Below are positions 25,617 through 36,960 of a stretch of 64,000 nt of DNA, piece after piece; the stretch's first letter is position 1; each line of letters starts with the position of its first letter. The stretch spans positions 186,001 through 250,000 of the forward strand of contig NC_021676.1 of NCBI RefSeq assembly GCF_000247815.1, read 5' to 3'. The notes under the pieces were generated by a model. It was given only the letters and a program-made list of their open reading frames with translations, searched no databases and was not told the origin of the DNA. This DNA comes from Ficedula albicollis. Taxonomy: Eukaryota > Chordata > Aves > Passeriformes > Muscicapidae. Made by a program: the position numbers and the translations under genes.

Positions 25617-26110
25617 TGTTGACCGTCTTTGAGGTTTGTTGGGGTTACCATAAAGTTCTGGGTCATATATTAGAATCTCCACCAAAAAGGTGATTTGGAG
25701 AAACAAAAAGTTCTTTTTAAACAACTATATGCATGATTTCCAAGCTCAGCTTATGAATCAGGAGCCCTGAACCCCCATCCTCCCTGGTGTCTCATGCACA
25801 CCAAGCAGTGCTGGACTCTGCTTCCATGGCTTGCTGTCCTAGAGAGAAAATCTCAGTCTTGAGTGTGGCAATTCATGTCCGGGTGGAGCTGGAAGAGCTG
25901 ACATGGAAAGGCTGCCTGCTCAGTGTCTGCTCTACAAACAGTGCTATTAAATCTGACTTTTAAAAGCACTGGAAAGTCCTGGGAGATGAGACAGGCAGCC
26001 AAGAAGTGCTTCTGGCTGGACAGTGTCTGCCTAGCAAGGTGAAATGCTGGTCCAGCTGCTGCTCAGCTGCTGTGCAGCCTGGAGAAATCCCAGACCCCCA
26101 GGACTGGAGC
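25617..26110. other. Unique spacer between CR1 and telomeric repeats
   Basis: Single-copy sequence of mixed composition. No gene, RNA gene or further repeat was recognised. The telomeric repeats begin abruptly after GACTGGAGC at 26110. Confidence 0.55.
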
Positions 26111-26386
<276 letters not shown>

Positions 26387-26398
26387 AGGGTTAGACCA

Positions 26399-26624
<226 letters not shown>

Positions 26625-26701
26625 AGGGTTAGGGTCAGGGTTAGGGTTAGGGTTAGGGTTAGGGTTAGGGTTAGGGTTAGGGTTAGGGTTAGGGTTAGGG
26701 T
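26625..26701 (+). repeat. Interstitial telomeric repeat, right part
   Basis: About twelve to thirteen TTAGGG units, all perfect except one TCAGGG near the start, ending at GTTAGGGTCCTGCC. Perfect runs like this are expected at old fusion or repair sites or as short interstitial telomeric sequences scattered in vertebrate genomes. Confidence 0.96.
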
Positions 26702-28347
26702 CCTGCCTGTCTGCCGTGTGTTCGGGTTCTGGCCCCCCAGGAGCTGGTGTACCCACACTAATTAGCAACACCTTGGTTCAATGTACACTGAAACAGGTTT
26801 GCCATGCTTTAGGCATGAAGTGCTATGTGAAGAATGTATTAATATTCTTGAACAAAGTCTATTTGGGCAGGAAAATGTCAAGGAAGTGTGGCTCAATCTG
26901 TGTGAGAAGGAAGTAATTCCTTTTTTTCCCATCTCAACAGAGCCGTCCCAAGGCCAACATGATGAGGAGCATTGAAGGAATTACAGCCAATCTAAAGTAT
27001 AGAAGTTTGCTAAGTAGAAACATGCTTACATTTCCCTGATGGTGAAAGAACAAGCAGCAATTTCTACTCCTTTCTTCATCAGCCCTGCATTCCCTTGAAG
27101 GGATTGAGAAGGTTCATGGACTAGAAGGTAACAGACTGGGACTAGAAGGTAACAGACTGGGAATGAAGAGAACTTCAAATGCAAGAAAGGTGTGTGATTG
27201 AGTTACTAATTTATATAAATATAATAATATCAGTACTGCACAAATGTCATATTTCAGCCAGAGACAAGCCCTGGCTGTTTGGAGTTTGCAATTTGCTCTC
27301 CAGCTTCTTTACTCCTTGATTTTCTTAGATTCGTGTTTTGAGTATTTAGAGCTGCCAGACCAAGATCTCTGCTGTCCCTCTAGCCAACACCCTTGCACGA
27401 GGTGGCAAAGATATTGGAGTGAGAGATGCACTTATTCATCTTCATGCCTTCCCCTATTGAGCAGGAAAATCTGTGAGTTTTTTCTAAGGAAGATGCTTGT
27501 AGACAGAATGATTGTTAATGTAGCACTTTCTGAGGGTAAACAGTTTCTTGATGTTCCCCTGGAATTCTCATTCATCTCGCTGTTTTGTTTCTCTCTGCCC
27601 CCTGGGGAGCATACAGGGTTTTGGCGCTCGTCTCCTCGGAGCTGAGCTGCTGAGGGGTGCTGCTGGCTGCTCCTGTGCCGAGGGCCCGCGGGGTGAGCCC
27701 TGGAGCTGCGAGCCGAGGGCAGGTGGAGCTGGGCAGGGAGAGCGCGGCCTCGGGGGCGCTGGGCTGGGGCAGAGCTCGGACCCAGCCCGGGCTGAGGGAC
27801 GCGCCTGTGGGGACAGGGTTTCTCAGAGGGACGGCTCAGCTCAGCTCAGCTCAGCTCAGCTCAGCTCAGCTCAGCGGGGCTGTGCCACGGGCAGCACGGT
27901 GCAGAGCAGTGCTGCTGGTGCCCTGCTGCTCTCTGGGAACCAGGCACGTCTTGGGAAGCACAGGCACAGCCTCTGGTGGCTGTGGCTGCCAGTGTTGTCA
28001 CCTCCTGTGCCATCTCTGGTGCAGCTCAGAAGGAAGGGATGGGCCTGGGCTGGTCCCAGCCCGGCTGCCGCTCCTACCTGGGGGGGTTTGTAGGTCTCAT
28101 AAACTGAGGGGCCAAAGCCAGTTCATTCCATTCCTGTGCTGCTTCCTGAGGCCCATTTCTCCAGCAGTCAGCTCCTCCTGCCCCCATCCTTCCCTCCTCT
28201 CTGGCAACTGTGTGGCTTTTTGATGGCAAAAGGAGTCCCCAGATAACTATTTTGTATACGCAAACCATGCGGCTTTAATGGAATTACCTCAGCCCTGGTA
28301 GTAAATAATTTATAGGAGGCAGTAAATAAAATATGTTTTTGTGTTTT
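26702..28347. other. Unique spacer with two micro-repeats
   Basis: Single-copy, AT-rich to about 27550. It contains a 21-bp direct duplication at 27121-27162 (CTAGAAGGTAACAGACTGGG twice). From 27610 to 27900 it is GC-rich with CpGs and contains an eight-unit GCTCA array. From 28080 to 28340 it becomes AT-rich and ends with an AATAAA signal before a poly-A run. No exon was recognised. Confidence 0.5.
27834..27875. repeat. (GCTCA)8 microsatellite
   Basis: About eight perfect GCTCA pentamers within a GC-rich stretch. The AGCTC motif recalls immunoglobulin switch repeats, but 42 bp of it in isolation is not evidence for a switch region. Confidence 0.95.
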
Positions 28348-28371
28348 AAAAAAAAAAAAAAAAAAAAAAAA
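28325..28371 (+). other. AATAAA signal followed by A24 run
   Basis: AATAAA at 28325-28330 lies 17 bases upstream of an uninterrupted run of 24 A (28348-28371). That spacing is the standard one for a polyadenylated 3' end copied back into the genome. I do not see a target-site duplication or an upstream frame related to a known protein, so a retrocopy is not shown. A chance A run is equally possible. Confidence 0.35.
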
Positions 28372-28549
28372 GAGTTGTCGATCTGTACTGCTTTGGGGGA
28401 ATTAACCCAGAACTTGCCCCAGCACAGAGCTCCTGGCCAGCAATGGGACCTGCTGGCCAAAGCAGCCAAGCCCAGAGGAGCTGTGGGGAGGGGGTTCAGA
28501 AAAGCTGTGGTCTGGGCAGGGCTCTGGTTGCCCTTGGTCCGTCTGTCTG

Positions 28550-29290
28550 TCTGTCTGTCCGTCCAGCGGGGCGTTTCCAGGTTGCCTCCCGGTAGCCTTG
28601 ACCGTGAAAGCCGAGCCCCACCGTTTGACCTGAATTTCCGCGGCAGCCGCTGCAGCCCGGCCGTGTCACCGAGCCCCGATTGAAACCCGACCTCTGTCAC
28701 TAATGGCATTAACGGGAGCTGCCGCCGCGCTGGGATGCTCGGAGCGCTGCGGGGTGCCTGCAGGGCGAGGAGGGGTATCCGGAGGGGATGGGTGGAGGGT
28801 GTCCGAAGGGATTTGGATGGAAGGGTGCACCAGGGTAATGTGGGACCCCTGGGCCTGAGAATGAAAGGTGGGACGAGAATCTGAAGGGATGCACAAGGAG
28901 GATGGGGATAAGGGATGGCTGGGTGTGAAGATGGAGGGAACCCAGAGGGTGATGGATGGAAGGGTACCCAGAGGGATATGAGAGGATAAAGGGTACCCGG
29001 AGTACGGAGGGGTGCCTGGAGGGGAGGGGTGCACCGCGGGGGACGCGGGATGCGGGCGGGGCGCGGATGGAGGGTACCAGAAGTGATGAGCGGGAGGGTG
29101 CCCAGGGAGGACGAGGGGTGCCCGAGAGGGGTGCAGGGCCAGCCGCCGTGCCCCCCGTCCCTGCCTGCGCGCCGTGCGCTGCCCGGTCCCGCCCGGACCC
29201 GCCCGGTCCCGCCGGGGCAGCGCTGCCGCTCTCCCGCTGGCGTGGGCGAGCTCGGGCCGGGGAAGGCGGCAGCGGAGATTTACGATGCGG
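28550..29290. promoter_or_regulatory. CpG island, candidate promoter region
   Basis: CpG-dense unique sequence (e.g. TTCCGCGGCAGCCGCTGCAG near 28637, GCTGCCGCCGCGCTGGGATG near 28719, CGCGGGATGCGGGCGGGGCG near 29046). The middle (28760-29000) is a GGATGGAGGG-rich, loosely repetitive stretch with fewer CpGs. A short (GTCT)n run precedes the island at about 28541-28558. The flank 29290-29560 is unique and AT-richer. No first exon with a recognisable product was found, so the strand and the gene remain unknown. Confidence 0.45.
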
Positions 29291-29895
<605 letters not shown>

Positions 29896-29925
29896 AGAGA
29901 GAGAGAAAAAGAAGGAAAAAAAAAA

Positions 29926-32329
29926 TTCCCTGACCTCAAGAGCTTTCTTTCCTGGGACATCTATTATTAGCTTGAGGAAGCGTGACGTATGTTCTGTGGG
30001 ATCACAAAGACTCAGGGTATCCTGACAGAGTTTGGGAAAGATTTGAAGACTGAGATGTCTCCACTCTGCTCAGGAACTGGCTCCTATGTGATGGCCTGGG
30101 CTGAAATCATGGATGTAAACTGCTTCCCTGAGGCCTCTGCATGGGAAAGCCCATTTGGTGTGTTCCGGGTTATCCTGAATGGATAAGGAATGTGAAAGAG
30201 GAGAGGGATTCCAGCATCAGCCCAGAGGCAACATTTACCTTGTCCCTACTGGTTTCTTAAAATCCAGCACATCTCCCCTTTCCCTCATCAGTTCTTCCAC
30301 TCAAATGAACTGAGGCTTCTCTGCTATTTCAGAGCGCATCACAAATTATAATTCCCAAATTACATATTGGTAGTGTTCCAATCACGCTCAGTGTTGGAAG
30401 TCAAAAAGCAGACATAAAAAAAAAATTAAAATTCAAGCTACAGAGCCAATTTGGAGAGTTATCTATGCTCGTGGAAGGATTTCCCATCACCTGAAATGTG
30501 TAGCCCCAACTCATGAACATGTGTAATGGCAGGCAGGTTTGGCTCTCTCCCTTTTCCTGTTTCTGGTTTTTGCCTGATGTTTGGCAGCTCATCCTCGGCT
30601 TAGACCTCATCATTCTGTTGGAGAAGAAAATTGAAATTGTAAAAGATCCTGGGCAACAGTTTTCTAAAATATTTTGTCTCCCACAGCTCTCTCAACTCAT
30701 ATGAACTGAATTAGTCTCAATACTGATGCTGATCAAAAAATCTTTCTTTCAAGTTACTTTTGTGGGAAGGTTAACACTTTGCACATTTGAAACCTAACAA
30801 CTATATTAGGGGCTTTTATAACAAAACAAAACATTTTTTAAAGTGTTGTGCACATTTTAATGCCTGCACCCATAAATTCTCTGCTCTAGCCCTATTGGGA
30901 AACCAGAGATGATGTTGGCCCCAACCTTATGAAAAAAATAACAATATGCAAGTTAGTGTTTGACAATGAAATCCTTATTCTTGTCAAACTGTGTCTGAAG
31001 TCAAGGTTTAACTCACCCATGACCCTTATTTTAGGCTATGAATGTGTGTGTGAGTTGTTTCTGATCATTCAAGAAATTTTCTTCCTTTTTTTCCATCTTT
31101 CCCCTTTCTCTCTTATTTTTCATCAGTCTTCTCCTCACAGGCATGGGGAGGCTCAAACAGGGAGAGTTGGAGAGGTCAACATTCACTTTCAGTTACTTTC
31201 AGCCAGGTTTGGTTCATTTCAGGTATTTTGTTTGATCTGGAGAGCTGTGGCCCGAGGAGGACCAGTCCAGTTCTGGATCATGTTTGGATCATGAGCATTG
31301 AAAAATTGTGTGCTGCTGCAGCCAGGGCACAGAAATTAGAAATGAGCCTTTCCGTGATGTCAGCTCTCGTTGTGGTTTTGGTAACCAGCAGAAATGTGGC
31401 CAAATGTGTGGCAGTGGCTTTAGAGAGAAAGCTGGTAACATTTTTCATTTTAGTGAGTGAATGCCATAGGGCTAGTACTCTGGAAAAAGAAAGATCTAAA
31501 ACTACAAAAATTCTAATAAAAATAATATAGTCCTGAAAATTAACAAGAAAGAGTTATTCTTGAAAAGATTGGACTGGGGAGGGAGATGGGAGGAGTGCTG
31601 GCTGCTGTGCTGTGTGAGGGGCACCGGCGCTCGAAGGTGAAGCTGCCAGAGCTGCCAGCCTGAGACATGCTAGCCACCAGTGTTAGTTTGCATTCTTGAA
31701 GATAAAGATACTTTTTCAGTCAAAAAAATGCATTTCTATTGAATCCCCTGCAAGTTCATACTTTTAAAATGTGTTTTCCATTTCTGGCTTTCTTGTTTTA
31801 TGAAACACTGGAAACATGAGAGCTTTTCAAATGTCCTTGAGAACGATGGCAGCTTTACATTTGTTCTTTCATTTACTCTGTCATTTATGGAGGCCTTATC
31901 AGGAAACAAGAGCTGATGTGTGTTTTAGCGCCACAGCATCTTCCAGTGTGGACCTTTCTCCTCTTCTGAGTGTCGGTGGGTGCTTGTAAAGGAGAGGAGT
32001 GGGGCTGGGTGAGCCATCATCATCTTGTGTTCCAGAGCAGTCGTTAGAGAGGTGGCTTGTTTACCTCAGCTGATCCATGCCTGTCCCTAACCTGGCATTA
32101 ACCAGGACCAGCTTTTGGTTTTGCAGGCAGGTGCTGGTGACTGTGGCATCATCCAAGGTGCATTTTTTTTGAGTGGGAATGAGGAATGTGGTGTTGGTGA
32201 GAAACTCAGCCAGTTACTCCAAGTCCCTTTCCAGATCTGCTGATCACAGTAGCAATGCAAAACCTGGGCAAACAGGAAAATCCTCTTGGGTATGGGCGTT
32301 CAGGCCAAAGCTCAGAGCTCTGCCCTGGC
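29926..32329. other. Unique spacer, AT-rich
   Basis: Single-copy sequence with no tandem repeats of note. A T/C-rich stretch lies at 31085-31135. Open frames are under about 125 codons and show no domain. No CR1 piece, RNA gene or exon was recognised. Confidence 0.55.
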
Positions 32330-34260
32330 GTCCTTGCACAGGGCAAGCGGAGAGTGAGAGGAGGGAGCGGGCCAGGTGAGGAACGCCCTCCCCCGCTGGG
32401 TCTCTTCCCCCCTTGTTATCCCCTTGTCGTTCCCTTTCTCTGATTTTTGTGTGTGTGTGCGTGTCTCCCTCCCCTCCTTGTCCGCGCAGCTCCTCTCCCA
32501 TTCTTGTCTCGCTCCACCCTCCGTTTCTCTTGTCTGGCTGCCCCCCACCTCTTTTGTCCTGCTCGGCTGCTCGGCATCGCTTTTGTGTGCTGATAGCAGC
32601 GGCTCAAAGGATCCCAACGCGGCTGCCATCACCCCCCGCCTTTGAATTCAGCTGCTCGGCCCGGGGCGGGTCCCCAGCGCCGGCCCCGCGCTCCGGCGAG
32701 GCTCACCCCGCTCCTGGGGTGTGTTCGGGGGGTCCCCTCCTGCTGCTCCATCCTGGCGGGCACTGCACCGACCCCTCCGCTCGGACAGGACATGGTTAAC
32801 GTGGAGAGGACATGGTTAACGTGGAGGGGACATGGTTAATGTGGAGAGGACATGGTTAGCGTGGAGAGGGCATGGTTAATGTGGACAGGACATGGTTAAC
32901 AAGGATAGGGCATGGTTAATGTGGAGAGGACATGGTTAACATGGATAGGGCATGGTTAATGTGGACAGGACATGGTTAACAAGGATAGGGCATGGTTAAT
33001 GTGGAGAGGACATGGTTAACATGGATAGGGCATGGTTAATGTGGACAGGACATGGTTAACAAGGATAGGGCATGGTTAATGTGGAGAGGACATGGTTAAC
33101 ATGGATAGGGCATGGTTAATGTGGACAGGACATGGTTAACAAGGATAGGGCATGGTTAATGTGGAGAGGACATGGTTAACATGGATAGGGCATGGTTAAT
33201 GTGGACAGGACATGGTTAACAAGGATAGGGCATGGTTAATGTGGAGAGGACATGGTTAACATGGATAGGGCATGGTTAACGTGGACAGGACATGGTTACC
33301 ATGGACAGGACATGGTTAACACGGGTAGGACGTGGTTAACGCGGAGAGGACATGGTTAACGTGGACAGGACATGGTTACCATGGACTGGGCGGTGCTGGG
33401 GCAGGCTGGAGCTGCTGGGGCAGGCTGGACCTGCAGGAACATCCTCCAGGCTGCTCGGGGCTGCGCTGAGCTGCTTTACCGGCGGCGCTGGCACCCGCGG
33501 GGCGGCAGCCAGAGAAAAAGGCTTGCACCTCCACGGGGATGAGGGGCGCCTTGTGTTTCCATCCCCACCTGAAATGTTTCTTGTTTTGTGCCGCGTTGAA
33601 CTTAAAACAGTCAGGAAAGAAGTTTCTGTGGGAGCTTTTCCTTTGGCCATCGGGAATTTGCTGTTTGCTGCATGGCAGATGGGGTGGCTCGGAGCGGCTC
33701 TGGGAATTGGCCTCTCCTGTGTCCGAGCAGATCCCGCGGGGTGCGGGGGCTCCTCCGTGGGCTCCGTGTCGCAGGGACATCCCGGCCCGGTGGGAACGGG
33801 GGCCTGGAGCAGCAGGTGACCCCAGAGGCTCGTCCCCTCCCCACCCCTCGCCCCTCGCCCTCCCGGCTTTGCCGGGTGCCGAATCCCACGAGCTGCAGTT
33901 CTCCCAGGAGCCACAGTTGCCCCTTTCCCCCCGCAGTGACAGCTTGCCACATGCTTTATTGCTCCTCTCCCTCCTGGGAAGGCTCTGATTGCTCTCGGGA
34001 GCCGCCACGCTCGGCCGAGCGCATCCAGCGCGGCTGCGGGCAGGAACGGCGGGGCTCGCACGGCAGCGCTCGGCGGCGGGCGATGCTGCTGCGGCTCCGT
34101 GTCACATCTGCTCCCCGAGAGCCGCGTCCCTGCCCTGCCTTTGTCCCGGGCATCTCCAGGCTCCCCGGGTGAGCCGGCAGGAGCCTGCCCGGCCTCCCCG
34201 CCCAGGAACGCCAGGATGCCGTGCGGGGATGCTGCTGTCAGCCCGGGGATGCTGAGACCT
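32330..34260. promoter_or_regulatory. CpG-rich region split by a 20-bp array
   Basis: Two CpG-rich blocks, 32330-32780 and about 33400-34260, flank the 20-bp minisatellite. The densest part is 33995-34100 (CCACGCTCGGCCGAGCGCAT, CAGCGCTCGGCGGCGGGCGA), with roughly a CpG every five or six bases. The left block contains a pyrimidine-rich stretch (32400-32560) and GCCCGGGGCGGGTCCCCAGC near 32658. Density and length are typical of vertebrate promoter islands. I cannot identify a first exon or strand: the candidate frames of 100-240 codons on both strands have no recognisable domain. Confidence 0.5.
32781..33380 (+). repeat. 20-bp minisatellite, 30 units, with 80-bp higher-order repeat
   Basis: The units are GTGGANAGGACATGGTTAAC-like, and thirty of them fill 600 bp. 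From 32881 to 33280 the array is organised as five copies of an 80-bp block of four different units, which begin GTGGACAGGA, AAGGATAGGG, GTGGAGAGGA and ATGGATAGGG and end alternately in GTTAAC and GTTAAT. Edge units (32781-32880 and 33281-33380) are more divergent and do not follow the four-unit order. GTTAAC/GTTAAT resembles an HNF1 half-site, but the sites are 20 bp apart, not in the palindromic HNF1 layout. Confidence 0.97.
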
Positions 34261-36399
34261 TTAGAGCTGGCGAGGAAAGCAGCAAGGGGTGATGGAACCC
34301 GCCTCTGGTAAATGCAAAAGAGTGGCAGGAAATGCTAAGGAGGCCGAAAAAAAAGGAGCAGATTTTTATCAGAATTTTTTTTCTAAAGAACTGAACTATT
34401 TTCCTCTGAAACTGTGTAGTAAATAGTCCGTGCACTGCAGCTACACTTAGATTTAAAGGTGGAAATAAAAGGATCGAATGAATGCATTTTCCCTAAACTC
34501 CTCCTTTTCGAGACTTGTTTGAAATATTTTTCCCTGAGACTGTTTTCTTTCCTCTGAAGAGGTTAAAAAAAATAGCAGAGCTAGAAGGAATAAATGCTAA
34601 TGGGATGTTAAATGAAGTATTTATGTTACACACTGGTAAGTTTTATTTGTATACCTGAGATAAAGAATCACGTAGTATAAATAAAAATATTTATGTTTAT
34701 AAATGTATGTACACATACATAGACTGAGATATAGGTGGCTTGGGAGCTTGTGGGCGTGCAGGTATGTGTTTGTGTGGGGTAGGTGGAGAGAGAAACAGAA
34801 ATCCACCTGTGCTACTGTAATTTTAGTTTGCAGAGTGGTGGGCTGGAGTGAGCGAGTCTCTAATACACCCCATGAGTTACTCCTTATTTAAAAGATAAAT
34901 CTTCCTCAAAAAAAACCCACCCTAGGTTGAGATAAAGCAAGGCAGATTCTAATGAACACCAAGAGGTTTGAGCCCCCGAGGAGGAGCTGTGTGCAGGTTT
35001 CCACAGCAGGCTGACCTTTTGTGTGAGTGCCTCAGCCTGCCACAGAGCCAGGCTGCGTGACCTTCTGGAGTGTGTAGTGCTGCAGTGTCCTGGAGAGCAT
35101 CCCTGTCCCTGCTGCAGCATCCCCACGCCAGCCAGAGCCAGCACAGGAGCACCCAGTGCTCTGGAGATCACACACCATCGCTGCTGTCAGAAAGGAACAC
35201 AAAAGCCTGGTTTTATTAATCTAGTACAGCCTTCCACGTACTAAAAAATAGTTGTGCTATTAATAATGAATTTGTCACATTTCTCTGTCAGTTCCAATTT
35301 GTGTTACTTCCCAGCTGGCAGCAGCTTTGTCAGCAGTGCAGAGGGAGCTGGCACAGTTCTTACCTGGCACCTTGGCTTCTCCTCTCTGCCCTGTGTGCAA
35401 CTCCCAGCACACCTGGGTGTTGCTTGCCAGAGGCTTTATCCCTCCCACTTTCCAGAAAAGTGCCCTGGTTCGTAGTGCCATAAGGAAGGGGAGGCTGGCT
35501 TAGCTGGCAAATGTGCCCGAGAGGTGTTTTCTATTCCTTGGAATACTAAAAAGGATCAGAATGGTGAATACACAGTTTTTTTAATGAAATCACCTAGTCA
35601 GAATTCTTCACTCTGAGAAGCAGTTGAGCAGGGATGCCACTGGGTAACTGGTAAGGCAGTAACTTAAACATTCCCAAATGAATCTGCTTTTCCTCCACTG
35701 AGAGCAGATTTGACTTTGAAGTAGTGGAGCACAGGAGATTACATCAAATACCTGCTATGGCCCCTGAGCATCTCCCGGCAGGCCGGCTGCACTGGGCTGA
35801 GTCCTCCCATCACGTTGCCTTTCGTGGAGCAGGAGTGATGGACTGACGTGCTGGGGGACACTGGCCAGAGCCCCGGGGCGGAGAGCCCAGAGTGTGGCTG
35901 CTGCTCGCCTCCCCGTTCCAGTGCTGCTGGAGGAAATGGCACACACCTCTGCCCCTGGCACTTCCAAAGGACAGCCCATCCAGTCTGCAGTTGTCTCTTT
36001 GCTGTCTCTTGCCGTGGGACTCTTCAGCCTGGTTTCAGAAGCAGATGAGGGGCTCACTTCTCTGTCCCTGTTCTGCTGCTTTCTGACTCTGAACCCGTAA
36101 ATCAGAGGCATTGCCCTTCAGGAGCTGTGCTGAGCCCAGGACTGAGTGGTACTCCCCTTGAAATCACTAGTCAGGCTGTGCAACATTTTGGGAAAGGCTT
36201 AAAAACTTGAAACATAAAAAAAAACCCCTATATACATATAAATGTGGGGGTTGATCTTTCAATTGAATTGGACTGAATTGAATATTAGCATTCTGGGCTT
36301 GATTTTCCTGCAAAAAAATTATACAGGAATTTTCTCTGGCTGTGATGTGAGTGAGCCTTACGAATGTGTGTGTTCAGCCTAATAAATTAATGGTATTCT

Positions 36400-36960
36400 G
36401 TTTTTATAAACAGGTGTTTTTCAAGAGATTGGACTGAAGCAATAGGAAATTCTTCTTAACCTATTACAGTTAGCTTTCTAATTAGTGTACAATTGTTGTT
36501 TTACAGAAAACTTTTGTGTTTTTCCCCAAGAATGACTCCTGGCACCCACAGAAGCTTATTCAAAATGTATAGGACTAAACAGGGGAAGAGTTTGTCCCCA
36601 AAGCACCAATTTTTTGAAACAAAAACCAAATAAACTTCTGAGAAGCAATCCAAGATGCTACTTTAAAATTCAGTTACTGTGTCAGTGATTGACTGCACTA
36701 ACTGTATCCTGCTGGAAACGACTGGCTTTTAAAATATATATTTGTGATTAGTTTAATTCATGGAGCCTTTTTCCTCTGAATTGATTTGATGAAATGAACT
36801 AGGCAAATAATAAATTTTTCACAGGAATGAATCTGCTTAATCAATTTAGACAATCAGTTTGTTCTTTGCTTAATAACATTTGCAAAAAGAAAACAAAGTC
36901 TTTCATTAACAAGGAAGGGCAGAGATTTATAATGAGAGGTGGCATCTAACATCAGGTTAT
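36400..36960. promoter_or_regulatory. AT-rich candidate conserved non-coding element
   Basis: Complex AT-rich sequence with no tandem or low-complexity structure. It carries a homeodomain core and SOX-like sites close together (CTAATTAGTGTACAATTGTT near 36479). This texture resembles vertebrate developmental enhancers, but it is compositional evidence only; conservation cannot be seen from a single genome. Confidence 0.2.

Noticed and set aside
27834..27875. Immunoglobulin switch-like region
   Set aside because: Only 42 bp of GCTCA repeat and no neighbouring constant-region exon.
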